A DNA stretch of 64,000 bases. Source: JAWKTM01 sp041399085. Lineage in GTDB: Bacteria; Planctomycetota; Planctomycetia; Pirellulales; Pirellulaceae. Numbering within the stretch: position 1 is the stretch's first letter; each line of letters starts with the position of its first letter. Location: NCBI GenBank assembly GCA_041399085.1, contig JAWKTM010000033.1, positions 13,717-77,716 on the forward strand, written 5' to 3'. The translations under genes and the position numbers were made by a program. The notes under the pieces are model-generated. The model did no database searches and was not told the origin of the DNA. It saw nothing but the letters and a program-made list of their open reading frames with translations. This document shows, in pieces, positions 18,124-27,918 of the stretch.

Positions 18124-19189
18124 GGCGTTGGTTCCCACGGACGGTTCCCTAGGCAGCGATTGGTTGCTTCCGGGATTCGACGATTCCGCTTGGCTGTCCG
18201 GCGTCGGAGCGGTGGGATATGACCAACGCGACCCAAACAACCTATACGATGCCCGAATTGGCTTGGACGTCGAAGCGACCGCCTTCGATCAAACGGGATG
18301 GTCTTTGTTCGCTATCCGTTCACAATCGCTGATCCGGACGCGCGGGCGAATTGAACTGGATATTGCGCATGACGATGGCTATGTGGCGTATCTGAACGGC
18401 GTCGCGTTGAGTCGGCAGCAAACGAGTGCGGGAAGCCGCCGAATGGAACAGCAACGCTATGGTTTGGGGATGATTTACGCGTGAGCCTGCGTCTGAATTA
18501 TTACGCCTATCTCCTGCGTCCGGGTGAAAACGTCTTAGCCTTTCAAGTTGTGAACTACGCGGACGACGATGTCGATTCGTTTATAGAACCAACCTTTCGG
18601 GCATCGCTACGGGCGAATGATGTTCCGTTCGAGTTTAACGCAGACCGGTTGGTGGAATTTGGATAGCGGAACGATTGTCGGTGGCGAGATTTCCACTACA
18701 GATGAAGTTGGGTTGAACGTCACATCTAGCTACGGGACGCTTGACCATGTCACTTTGGTCAACGATTTCACGATTCCACCTGGATTCTATTTTTACGCTC
18801 GAAACGATCTTACGTTGGATCAAGGACGCTGACTTTGCCGCAGCCCGAGGAAGTCGCTGCTTCCTCATGGTTGCAACTGATTGGCCTTGGCCACAAGCTG
18901 CTTTGGCTGGCAGTGGTATCGTGCGTTTGGAGACGAATTCGCGGGGGTATGCTCCAGAGCTCAGGGGCCAGTTCGTTTGGCGTTGACCCCAATATCACAG
19001 TCGCTGGCTCAGGTTATTTTTGGACGCAAGAGTTGTACAACCAAGGAGTCATTGTGGCGGACGATACCGGGGAAACGCTGGATGTTTACGCGGAAAAAGC
19101 TGGTAAATACGGGGGCACTTTCGCGACAAACGGATCGACGCTTACTGTCACCGGTCTAACGGGCGACGTAGGCAATTTGATACTGTTGG
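18124..19189 (+). pseudogene. giant surface protein, continuation fragment B (multiple frameshifts)
   Basis: Four consecutive short frames encode pieces of one module: KALVPTDGSLGSDWLLPGFD to about 18440, ASEL-type sequence with NYYAYLLRPGENVLAFQVVN to 18666, VGGEISTTDEVGLNVTSSYG to about 18832, and then VDPNITVAGSGYFWTQELYN in another frame to about 19190. The middle piece (HDDGYVAYLNGVALSR) is a copy of the module found again at 19880-20170 (FDDAFVAYLNGEEIARSGAV). At least four indels are needed to join them. The density of lesions here is the highest in the window together with priA. Confidence 0.65.
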
Positions 19190-21481
19190 ATGAAGGGAGT
19201 GCTTCGGTTGGACGGCATGGACTATGTTCTCAATCAGTCGATTACCATTGCCGCGGGACAAGTGTTAACTCTTGAGGGGTCCTGGAGCAACGTCGCGACG
19301 ATCACTGTCGAGGCTGGCGGAACATTGAATCTCGGTGGTTCGTTCACGTTGAGCGATGCGGGAAGCATCGTGAACCATGGCGGAGCCATTAATATTACGG
19401 GAACGCTTGATAATCGTGCTCCACGGGATGTCGAGCTTATTGGTGCGACCACGACTTGGTCGTACTTTGTGCCCAGCGATGGCTCCCTGGGTAGTAGCTG
19501 GCAACTGCCGAGTTTTGGAACGCCGCCGACCGCGGTTCACAATGTCGCGTCCCCGAACGATGTCAATAATGATGGAGCCGTGTCGCCAGTTGATTTGTTG
19601 ATACTGAGCAACACGATCGATGGCGTCGCAGTAACAGGTGACGTGTACTTGGATGTCAACAACGATGGTCAGGTGAGCTTGGATGACTGGAATGCCGTGT
19701 GGGTCGCATTGGGATCGCCCGACAACATCGCTCCGCCGACTGGTCCGGTGGCATGGAATTCGGGCGTTGGCACGTTGGGATATGATCGCCGGATCGAAGG
19801 CAATGAGTATTCCGACTTGATCGACGTAAACATTGAAGACGATGTGTACGATCAAAACGGGTCGGTTTATGTGCGTTATCCATTCACAATTGCCGACCCC
19901 GATGCGCTGGCCGGGTTGGCGTTGAATGTTCGTTTCGATGATGCCTTTGTGGCTTATCTCAACGGCGAGGAGATCGCTCGTAGCGGAGCGGTTGGAGATA
20001 CAGATTGGAATACGACAGCGGCGTGGCAGAGCGAAGGCGGGTTCGGCGAGTTCGAGATTGAGTTATACGCTCATTTATTGAAGCAAGGTGCCAATGTGCT
20101 GGCGATTCAGTTGTTGAATGTGGCGGCCGACGACGACGATTTGTTTTTGCAAGTGGCGTTGCTGGCTGGATCGCGCGCGGCCGAGGGAACTTTAGCGATG
20201 AACGCCACGACCGGCTCTTGGAATCTGGCTGGGGGAACGATCTTGGGCGGCACGATTGTGGGCAGCGATGGTCAGTCGCTTCTTACGTCGGACGGTTCGT
20301 TTGGAACATTGGACGGCGTGACGCTGGCTACCGACGTGGCGATTTCCGATTCCTACTCGCTGTTCGTTCGCAACAATCTGGCATTATCGGATAGCGAATT
20401 GACATTGGCTCACGCCGATGATGTTCAAGGGTGGAACAATGTGGATTTTGGTCTCAGGGGGCGGATTGTGGGATCTGGAACCGTGCTCCTGACGACGAAT
20501 AATTTGGGCTACTACGGTTCGCTGAGCGCTACTGAATTGACGATCGACCCAGAAGTTGAGATTCGTGGAACGGGCAGCATTTCGACAACGAGTCTCGTGA
20601 ATCGAGGAACGATCATCTCCGACGTTCCGTTGGCGGCAATCAATGTGCACGGCGAAACGTTTACCAATTCCGGGACTATGATTGCTCGCGCGGGGTCTTC
20701 CTTTTACTTGGATACGGATGTTGTCTTGACCAGCGAGTCCACTTTGATATCGGAAATAGAAGGAACCGAGCCGGATGATTTTGGAAACTTCGGCATTACA
20801 AGCGACATTCAGTTCGATGGTACGCTGGCTATCGATGCAATCAATGGATTCACGCCGGATGTTGGTTATTCCTTCATGCCGATCATGATGTCGTCCGGCA
20901 GCGGGAGCTTTGCCGCGGTGAATGGCGGCTCGCTCGCGTTCAGTGTCACGATCGGCGCCAATGATGTGGCGGTCGAGCGGACCGCTGGTTTGATGTTGTT
21001 TGGCGCAGGCGGTGCGACGAGTACGGCGTCGGAAGTTGCCGCGGGCGATCTGGCGATCATTGTGGAATCCGCGATCGAACGGTGGTGGGAGGAAGGAAGG
21101 CTGACCGTCGAACAGCGAACGATGCTGCAAGCCCTATCGTTCTCGATTGTGGACTTCGGAGCTTCGTCGCAATTGGCGATGGCTCGGGGCGGCGGCATCG
21201 TCATTGATAACGACGCGGCTGGCGCTGGGTGGTATGTGGATCGGACGCCGTTGGCGGATGAAGAATTTTCGACAATTGGCAATCGCGTTGTCGCGAACGC
21301 GGGTAGCCGCCGCCGTCGAACGAGTGGATTTGTTATCGGCCGTCATGCACGAATTGGGCGTAATTGTCAGCGCGGAACATAGTGATAATCCCGCGATCTG
21401 ATGTTCGAATCGCTGGCGGCGGGTGAGCGAAAGACCGCTTGGCCGGAAGAACTGGACGGCATGTTCCAGAGCTGGCAGTAG
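19190..21481 (+). pseudogene. giant surface protein, C-terminal fragment with third dockerin and broken metalloprotease-like end
   Basis: An open frame to 21382 carries beta-helix repeats and a dockerin-like pair at 19560-19725 (DVNNDGAVSPVDLLILSNTI; DVNNDGQVSLDDWNAVWVAL). It also holds a second copy of the carbohydrate-binding-like module with FDDAFVAYLNGEEIARSGAV, and ends with WYVDRTPLADEEFST. That end and the following ERVDLLSAVMHELG are typical of the C-termini of planctomycete giant proteins, where an HELGHxxGxxH zinc site is expected. Here it reads HELG-VIVSA-EH, so the second His and the Gly are lost by shifts near 21300-21380. The natural end is probably MFESLAAGERKTAWPEELDG...QSWQ-stop at 21481. 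Confidence 0.68.
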
Positions 21482-21513
21482 CCGATCGGCAGCAGCGACG
21501 TTGGAACAAGCAG

Positions 21514-21539
21514 CACCCGCTGGTGGTGGCAAGCGGGTG
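21514..21539 (+). terminator. possible hairpin after the giant gene
   Basis: CACCCGC and GCGGGTG form a perfect 7-bp stem around a 12-base loop, 33 bases after the last stop of the giant gene. No T-run follows, so it is at best a weak or factor-dependent terminator. Confidence 0.25.
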
Positions 21540-21636
21540 CGAGCGAGCGGTCACGTTCGTCGTTGTGATCGCTTCGCGTGTTTCGCCGTCGCTTGCTCGA
21601 TCTCGCGAACGCGAAACTGCAGCACAATCTTGCGAA

Positions 21637-22063
21637 TTAAAGCGAGGCAGTCTTCCTGCCAAAGCCAATGAAAGGCATTCTTAGCCGAAGGTCTCTTTTG
21701 GATAATGCGGCTCGACTTATCGTTACGAAGCCGTCCGGTAAACAAGACTCCACTCGATCTACGATCATATCCACTGGCCCGGATCCATAACGATAGTCAT
21801 CGGGAATTTCGGAGAACGTGCAGGCGGCGTTTCCGCCGACCGCCGCACGAAATCGGCTCAGCAGATGAGCACGATGTTTTGATTCCATGACAAATATCAG
21901 GTCCGCCCATGTCACGTCTGCTTCACGGGAGAGGCCGGGGCGACCGATCGCTGAGTCCGCGCTGCGCATGGAAAATCGGCGATCATCGCGGTAGAGCGTT
22001 TCTGGCGGTTGGGCTGCGCCATTGGTTGCGAGAGCAGATGAATAAAAGGTTGAGCCGTGGCAT
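21637..22063 (-). pseudogene. low-molecular-weight protein tyrosine phosphatase-like, frameshifted
   Basis: From the ATG at 22063 the product begins MPRLNLLFICSRNQWRSPTA, which contains the C-x4-N-x2-R-S phosphatase-loop variant seen in a divergent LMW-PTP subfamily. One extra A near 21999 breaks the frame. Removing it gives SPTAETLYRDDRRFSMRSAD, continuing into the next frame with WADLIFVMESKHRAHLLSRF and the conserved IPDDYRY near the end. A second shift near 21760 replaces the expected YMDPxLV end. An intact version would be about 110 aa, cytoplasmic, removing phosphate from proteins or small molecules. It is divergent from the SNF2 gene, sharing a roughly 160-base control region. Confidence 0.65.
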
Positions 22064-22222
22064 TGTGGGAAGTCGAAAGTGATACGAATTGTGTCGCCGA
22101 TTTATTGAATGCCGCGCTTTACGAGATTGAGGATCGTAGCATCGGTTTGAACGGGTGGCGTTGCCGAGCGGCGGGGCGCTATGAAAGCTCGGATTGCGAA
22201 CATTGCCTTGTGCCGTATTGTA

Positions 22223-24976
22223 ATGCACATGATCATCCAACCGGTAATTACGCCCGCTGGGCGATTGCATGTCGAAGAAACTTCGGACAGTTCCACCGAA
22301 CTGGCTGTTCGGGACGCCCTAGCCGACGAGCTACGGGCGGCGTTCGCTGAATCGTCGGCGGCTGGCTTATCGTATTTGGCGTCGAAAGCGTTGCGGGTCG
22401 AATTGCCGGCTGGGTTCGTGTTTTGGCGCGAGTTCGCTCAGCAGTTGTTTCACCAACTTTGTGGCCTGGGCGAAGAGCGGCTGGCACAAGCCGTGGCCAG
22501 CAAATCGGACTCATCGGCCGACGGACTCGCGCCGCCAAATGAGTTGACGTTGGTCGGCTTGATCGAATCCGCGCCGCCGATGCATGGGCTCGAGTATTTG
22601 ACGCCCGACGTGCTGCGCGAGCTGTGGACCGAGCTGCGGCGGCATGTGTTGCGGCAAGCGGCCGCGCATCCCGACGGTCCGGCGGCTTTTTTGCGGGACG
22701 CGAATCCGCTGTGGAATTTGTTGGGGCGAGTCACCCTGCACTTGGCCGAGAACAAGCGGGACGCCGAACGGCCATTCGCATTCTTGGCGACTTATACGCA
22801 TCGCGTTTCGGCGCGGGCCAAGCTGCAACATCTGCCGTTGGCCGAAGCTTTGAAGCAATACGCGGGCGAGAGGAATCGGGAGAAGTTGCAGACGCTGTTG
22901 GAGCCGATTCAGCGTGCTGCTGACGGCAGCGAATTGATTCGCGAGTTGTTAGTTTCTCGCCGGCTGTTCCAACCGCAGGCGATGTCCATTCGGCAGGCGT
23001 ATCGTTTTCTCAAGGATGTGCCGGCGATGGAATTGGCTGGCTTGGTCGTGCGCGTGCCCGATTGGTGGAAGGCGCGTCAGCCCGCTCGGCCGGAAGTGAA
23101 CGTGCGGATCGGACAGAAGCAGGCGAATCGGGATGAAGACGGCAGCTTGCTGGATTTCTCGGTCGACGTGGCATTGGACGGCGAACCGCTCACGCGCGAA
23201 GAACGCAACCAAATCCTGGCGGCCACCGATGGATTGGCGCTGTTGCGCGGCAAGTGGGTCGAGGTCGATGCGACGAAGCTGACCGAGGCGCTGGAGCAAT
23301 GGCAGCGACTGGAGCAGCAATTCGCCGAGGGCGTCGACTTCCTGCAAGGCATGCGGATGTTGGCCGGAGCGTCGATTGATGGACAGGAGGTGGATGCAGC
23401 GCTAAGTGGCTGGACGCGAGTCACGGCCGGCGATTGGTTGGGCGACATGCTGAACCAGATTCGCAATCCGGCGGGCGTCGTGCAATGTGATCCGGGGCGC
23501 GATTTGCAAGCGACGTTGCGGCCTTATCAAGAGGATGGCGTGCGGTGGTTGTGGTTCATGACACGGATGGGATTGGGCGCGTGTTTGGCCGACGATATGG
23601 GGTTGGGCAAGACGATTCAAGTGATCGACTTGTTGTTGACTTTGCGGCGCGAGGATGGCGGCCGTGACGATGTTCGGCCAACGTTGTTGATCGTACCGGC
23701 CTCGTTGATTGGCAATTGGAAAAGCGAATTCGAGCGATTCGCGCCAACCTTGCGAGTGTTCTACGCTCACGGATCGGAAGTCGACGCCGAACAGTTGCGG
23801 CGCGTGGCCGAGTCGCCGGAATCGGGGTTATCGGATTGCGACGTGGTGCTGACGACCTATGGCCTAGCGCGGAGGATGGAATGGCTGGCCAAGGTGCGCT
23901 GGCGGCTCGTTGTGTTAGACGAAGCACAGGCAATCAAAAACGCGTCGTCGGCTCAAGCCAAAGCGGTTCGCCGGCTGAAGACATCGGGGCGAATCGCACT
24001 GACGGGCACTCCGGTCGAAAACCATTTGGGCGAGTTGTGGTCTTTGTTCGACTTCTGTTGTCCCGGCCTGTTAGGCAACGCCTCGCAATTCAAATCTTTT
24101 ATCAAGCGGCTGAACCGCCGCCAGGATGCGAACGCCTACGGTTCGCTGCGCCAGTTGGTGCGTCCGTACATACTGCGACGACTGAAGACCGATCCAAACA
24201 TCGCGCCCGACCTGCCGGACAAGACCGAAATGCGAGCCGATTGTGGATTGGCGAAGAAGCAGGTCGCCTTATACCAACATGTGCTGGACGATTTGCGGCA
24301 ACGGCTGGAAAACTCGGATGGCATGGCGCGGCGCGGGCTGGTGTTGGCGTCGCTGATGCAGCTCAAACAGATCTGCAATCATCCATCGCTATATTTGCGA
24401 CAAGATGAATTCGCGCCGGGCGACAGCGGTAAATTCCAGCGGTTGACGCAAGTCTGTGAAGCCATCGCGGACCGTCAACAGCGGGCGTTGATCTTCACCC
24501 AATTTCAGTCGATGACACAACCGTTGGCGGACTTTCTGGCCGAAGTTTTCGGCCGCCAGGGATTGGTGTTGCATGGCGGCGTGCCGGTGAAGAAGCGCAA
24601 GGAATTGGTGAACCGGTTTCAGGCGGAGGATGGCCCGCCGTTCTTTGTCATTTCGGTGAAGGCAGGCGGCGTTGGGTTGAATTTAACCGCCGCTTCGCAT
24701 GTCGTGCATTTCGATCGCTGGTGGAATCCGGCCGTGGAAAACCAAGCGACCGATCGGGCCTTTCGGATCGGCCAAAAGCAGAATGTGTTAGTTCATAAGT
24801 TCGTTTGCCGCGGCACGCTGGAAGAACGGATCGACCGGATGATTCAGGACAAGCAGAACTTGGCCGACGAGGTTTTGTCGGACGGCGCGGAAACGATGCT
24901 CACGGAAATGTCGGACGACGAACTGCTGCGATTCGTATCGCTCGACGTGACTCGTGCCAGCGCGGGAGATGACTAA
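22223..24976 (+). CDS. SNF2-family DEAD-like helicase/ATPase
   Basis: About 917 aa from the ATG at 22223 (frame open from 22181; another ATG at 22229). The first 430 residues are the helical, SNF2-associated region seen in bacterial members (for example RxLFQPQAMSIRQAYRFLKD and WWKARQPARPEV). The ATPase core has LRPYQEDGVRWL, DDMGLGKT (about 457-464), LIVPASLIGNWKSEF, LDEAQAIKN (about 566), LTGTPVENHLGELWSLFDF, and in the C-lobe IFTQFQSMTQPLADFL, VLHGGVP, GGVGLNL and ATDRAFRIGQ. Such enzymes use ATP to move on DNA or strip proteins from it. The next gene on the strand encodes a SWIM zinc-finger protein, a frequent partner. It is intact, with no frameshift. Confidence 0.93.
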   Translation: MHMIIQPVITPAGRLHVEETSDSSTELAVRDALADELRAAFAESSAAGLSYLASKALRVELPAGFVFWREFAQQLFHQLCGLGEERLAQAVASKSDSSADGLAPPNELTLVGLIESAPPMHGLEYLTPDVLRELWTELRRHVLRQAAAHPDGPAAFLRDANPLWNLLGRVTLHLAENKRDAERPFAFLATYTHRVSARAKLQHLPLAEALKQYAGERNREKLQTLLEPIQRAADGSELIRELLVSRRLFQPQAMSIRQAYRFLKDVPAMELAGLVVRVPDWWKARQPARPEVNVRIGQKQANRDEDGSLLDFSVDVALDGEPLTREERNQILAATDGLALLRGKWVEVDATKLTEALEQWQRLEQQFAEGVDFLQGMRMLAGASIDGQEVDAALSGWTRVTAGDWLGDMLNQIRNPAGVVQCDPGRDLQATLRPYQEDGVRWLWFMTRMGLGACLADDMGLGKTIQVIDLLLTLRREDGGRDDVRPTLLIVPASLIGNWKSEFERFAPTLRVFYAHGSEVDAEQLRRVAESPESGLSDCDVVLTTYGLARRMEWLAKVRWRLVVLDEAQAIKNASSAQAKAVRRLKTSGRIALTGTPVENHLGELWSLFDFCCPGLLGNASQFKSFIKRLNRRQDANAYGSLRQLVRPYILRRLKTDPNIAPDLPDKTEMRADCGLAKKQVALYQHVLDDLRQRLENSDGMARRGLVLASLMQLKQICNHPSLYLRQDEFAPGDSGKFQRLTQVCEAIADRQQRALIFTQFQSMTQPLADFLAEVFGRQGLVLHGGVPVKKRKELVNRFQAEDGPPFFVISVKAGGVGLNLTAASHVVHFDRWWNPAVENQATDRAFRIGQKQNVLVHKFVCRGTLEERIDRMIQDKQNLADEVLSDGAETMLTEMSDDELLRFVSLDVTRASAGDD

Positions 24977-25004
24977 GGACCCGTCCGCGAATAACTTGCC
25001 ATAT

Positions 25005-25104
25005 AAGCGGAACGGCGCGAGCCGTCCGGTAAGTGCCACAAAAGCGGAACGGCGCGAGCCGTCCGGTACTTGCCACCAAAGCGGAACGGCGCGAGCCGTC
25101 CGGT
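25005..25104. repeat. three tandem 37-base units with GNRA-loop hairpins
   Basis: A 26-base core is repeated at 25005, 25042 and 25079, exactly 37 bases apart, with near-identical spacers. Each core contains the perfect stem ACGGC / GCCGT closed by a GCGA tetraloop (GNRA type), so RNA from either strand would fold well. It lies just after the SNF2 stop and before the SWIM gene, and is thus transcribed if these two genes form an operon. Confidence 0.8.
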
Positions 25105-25282
25105 GCCGCGAACGTGGCTTCGGACGCTTGCAATTCAGGCGACACAAGCGATTGCACTTCTGTCGCTTGTCCCGTGTGTTCTAAGATGGCAAGCACGGCC
25201 AAATATTCGGCGGCCAAAAAAGTCGTCGACCCCAATCAAACGGACATCGAAACATACAGACATCGAAACATGAGGTTAAGCC

Positions 25283-26401
25283 ATGTCTTGGGACTATGAC
25301 GGATGGGCGCCCTACGTGCCAGTCGCACAGCGAAGATCGCAAGCCGTGGCTTTGGCCAAAAAACATGCCCAGGGACTGGGGCGCGAGCCGCTGCCGGTGA
25401 CGGTTTCTGGAAACAAGATCGCCAAGACGTTTTGGGGGAAAGCTTGGTGCGATCACATGGAAGGTTTACGTGATTTTTCCAATCGCCTGCCGCGTGGACG
25501 CACTTATGCGAGAAATGGATCGGTTGTCGACTTGGAAATTCGGTCGGGCGAGATCGAAGCGATCGTGGCCGGTTCGAGCCCCTATCGCGTGGTCGTTTCG
25601 ATCTCGACATTGGCCAAGAAACGCTGGGGTCAATTGCGAGCCGAATGCTCGCAGTCCGTCGAATCGATGTTGGACCTGTTGGCCGGGCGATTTGCCGATG
25701 GCGTGATGCGGCAGCTCACCGGCGCCGGCGGTCTGTTGCCCACTCCGGCCGAAATTCGATTCCGTTGCAGTTGTCCCGACTATGCCGTGATGTGCAAACA
25801 TGTGGCGGCGGTGATGTACGGCATCGGGGCTCGCCTGGACCACGCGCCTGAGCTGCTCTTTGTCCTGCGAAACGTCGATCCCACGGAGCTAGTGGGCGAA
25901 GCCGTTACCGCGAAAAACTTGGACACGGCCTTCGGCGAATCGGACGCCAGCTTGGCGGGCGAGGATTTGGGAGCCATGTTTGGTATCGAGTTGGATGCCG
26001 GATCGCCGCTCAAAGCGAAACCTCGAACGGTTCGGGGCAGGCGCTCGAAGTCGACAACGCGGAAAAAGGCCAAATCTTCGCCGAAGTCTAAAACGTCGGC
26101 GAACAGCAAATCCGCCCAGCCAACTACGACCAAACGAACGGCGAAGAAGAGCGCCTCTGGGAAAACGGCGGGCAAGATCCCAGCGAAGTCGAAAGCATCG
26201 TCGAAAACTGTCCCCCGACGCGCCAAGCCATCCGTGGCTAAAGCCGAGGCGGCGACCGAAACGATCTCGGCGACGACCAAACGAAAGCGTTCGGCAAAGA
26301 AGAAAGCATCGAGGCGAAAAACCGAATCGTCGGCGAATGTAGGTGAGGCGAAAGGGCCGAAAACGCGCGCCAAAGATCGCTTGTCGAGAAAAGCGAAGTA
26401 G
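25283..26401 (+). CDS. SWIM zinc-finger protein with Lys-rich tail
   Basis: A 372-aa protein starting MSWDYDGWAPYVPVAQRR, a conserved start in this family. The N-terminal 150 residues include FWGKAWCDHMEGLRDFSNRL and YARNGSVVDLEI. The SWIM motif is C162-x-C164-x6-C171-x-H173 (FRCSCPDYAVMCKHVAAVMY). From about residue 245 the tail is low-complexity Lys/Ser/Thr/Ala/Arg, histone-H1-like, and probably binds nucleic acid. Families of this kind typically sit next to SNF2 helicases, as here (about 306 bases after it, with hairpin repeats in between). It is presumed cytoplasmic, acting with the helicase on DNA; this is inferred from context. Confidence 0.88.
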   Translation: MSWDYDGWAPYVPVAQRRSQAVALAKKHAQGLGREPLPVTVSGNKIAKTFWGKAWCDHMEGLRDFSNRLPRGRTYARNGSVVDLEIRSGEIEAIVAGSSPYRVVVSISTLAKKRWGQLRAECSQSVESMLDLLAGRFADGVMRQLTGAGGLLPTPAEIRFRCSCPDYAVMCKHVAAVMYGIGARLDHAPELLFVLRNVDPTELVGEAVTAKNLDTAFGESDASLAGEDLGAMFGIELDAGSPLKAKPRTVRGRRSKSTTRKKAKSSPKSKTSANSKSAQPTTTKRTAKKSASGKTAGKIPAKSKASSKTVPRRAKPSVAKAEAATETISATTKRKRSAKKKASRRKTESSANVGEAKGPKTRAKDRLSRKAK

Positions 26402-26522
26402 CGGTTGGAATCGACAGCCAGGTATCGACAATGTGCGATCACTGGTGCGAATTGCTAACCGCGCATGGCCTTCAGCGCGCAAGCCGTTCTCCCGACTTGA
26501 TTGTCGAGCGGTCGCGTTTCAC

Positions 26523-26879
26523 CTAACCGCTGGACGAAAACCCGTTTGCTTCGTCGCCGCCGATGATCCAAAACATCTCGCCGCCTTTCGAGTCTCGGAC
26601 GTGCACCGTGCCTCCGTCGACGCGATCATCTTTCCAACCGACCGTCGCGTTGAACTTCCGCACGGTGCCATTTTTCGAGCGAAACTCGGTTGGACCGTAA
26701 TACCAAACAGTTCCGTCTTCGCGCTGAGACTTTGATTTGGGCTCGCCGCACAGTTCAAGTACTTCCAATTCGGTCATTCCATTTTTGATCTTTGATAGTC
26801 CGGAGTAAGTGTCGCGTCCGGCGCTGCTGCAAGCCGGCAGCAAGATAACAACACACATTATTAGTAACAAACGTGTCAT
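26523..26879 (-). CDS. small lipoprotein, BamE/SmpA-like
   Basis: From the ATG at 26879, a 118-aa product with a lipoprotein signal (RLLLIMCVVILLPAC, Cys at the lipobox). The mature part begins YSGLSKIKNGMTELEVLELC and then GEPKSK, matching the SmpA/OmlA/BamE pattern of a short helix pair followed by a beta sheet (VWYYGPTEFRSKNGTVRKF). BamE-type proteins assist outer-membrane protein assembly, but planctomycete genomes carry many copies with this fold whose roles are unknown. It is downstream of the zinc-ribbon membrane gene on the same strand. Confidence 0.75.
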   Translation of the reverse strand: MTRLLLIMCVVILLPACSSAGRDTYSGLSKIKNGMTELEVLELCGEPKSKSQREDGTVWYYGPTEFRSKNGTVRKFNATVGWKDDRVDGGTVHVRDSKGGEMFWIIGGDEANGFSSSG

Positions 26880-26972
26880 AGTACATCCTCTAATTCGATT
26901 CAAAACATTCCATTCGGTAGGAAGACGGCCGATTCGCATTTCTTCGTCCGAGCGACGTAAGTGAGATGACCG

Positions 26973-27713
26973 TCACTCCGTGAATTTCGTGGCATTTCCA
27001 TAAGCGATTTGAGTAAAGGCGCAAGCGAATACCAGCGCCAGTAGAATGGGCGTCATAATTCCAGGGCAACAACAAAGCACACCGAGCGGGAAGATCGAAT
27101 CCATCCCGGGGCCGGGCAGTATTAGTTCCGCGAAACCACCCCAGGGGGCGGCACGCATTGTGACATAGGCGACGATGCCCAGAGCGTAGACCAAAACAAC
27201 AAATGCGATCGCGCCGTCCGTCGGCTCTTGCTGATTGCTCACATTTCGACCGATGAATGGAGCCCCGTCTAGCAGTTGAATCACGCCATATTCACCGGCG
27301 AAGCAGAGCAGGAGCAGCAATGCGAATACTCCTCTTGGCACGCCGATGTGGGCGACGCGACGTGGCCCCTTACTAACGGTTTGTTGCCGCTCGGCGTGGT
27401 AGCCGCAATTCAGGCAGAGCACGGCCTCGGTTCTCATGATCGCCCTACAATTCGGGCAGTGTTTCGTGGGCGGCGACGATGGACTCGGCGTGGTTGGCGG
27501 CGGCGTCGTCAACTCATCGAACAGCGAATCGTCGGCGGCCTGTGACGGTCTGGGCGGAGTTGCTACCGGAGTCGTTGCCGTTGATCCGGCCACCTTTAAT
27601 CGCATCCGGCAGCGCGGACACGTAATGATCTGGTTTGACGCCGAGACGCTGTATCTTATGACCGTGGCGCAGCCCGGACATTGGTCGTGTCGGAAGTTCT
27701 GTTGAGAGTTCAT
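26973..27713 (-). CDS. membrane protein with two zinc ribbons
   Basis: A 246-aa protein. The first zinc ribbon is at residues 12-37 (CPGCATVIRYSV and CPRCRMRLKV). A Pro/Thr/Ser-rich linker follows, then a second ribbon (CPNCRAIMRTEAVLCLNCGY). The C-terminal half has three or four hydrophobic segments (ALLLLLCFAGEYGVIQLL, AIAFVVLVYALGIVAYVTM, LGVLCCCPGIMTPILLALVF). This layout is common in planctomycete hypothetical membrane proteins; the function is unknown. It is divergent from the ECF sigma gene, 205 bases away. Confidence 0.75.
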   Translation of the reverse strand: MNSQQNFRHDQCPGCATVIRYSVSASNQIITCPRCRMRLKVAGSTATTPVATPPRPSQAADDSLFDELTTPPPTTPSPSSPPTKHCPNCRAIMRTEAVLCLNCGYHAERQQTVSKGPRRVAHIGVPRGVFALLLLLCFAGEYGVIQLLDGAPFIGRNVSNQQEPTDGAIAFVVLVYALGIVAYVTMRAAPWGGFAELILPGPGMDSIFPLGVLCCCPGIMTPILLALVFACAFTQIAYGNATKFTE

Positions 27714-27918
27714 GGCTTATGGCCCTTGGGGCCACGAAGAGGAATTCGTTCTGTCGCAATCGACGCGAGTGCGCTTCATCAACTTGCCTATAACGACGGC
27801 TGTGGACAGTCCGCGGCAAACTTTGTTGACCGCGAGTGGCGAGTGACTTAAGCTGCCAGCACATTGAAATTTCCGCCGAATTCCCAGCCGACTCACGTTC
27901 GCCTCGCAGCCAGAAACC

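Noticed and set aside
25005..25104. CRISPR array candidate
   Set aside because: Three units with near-identical spacers and internal hairpins, no cas genes; this is a tandem hairpin repeat.
25780..26442. A 220-codon minus-strand frame opposite the SWIM gene tail
   Set aside because: The Phe/Val/Asp-rich product is the antisense of the Lys/Ala-rich tail; no start signal.
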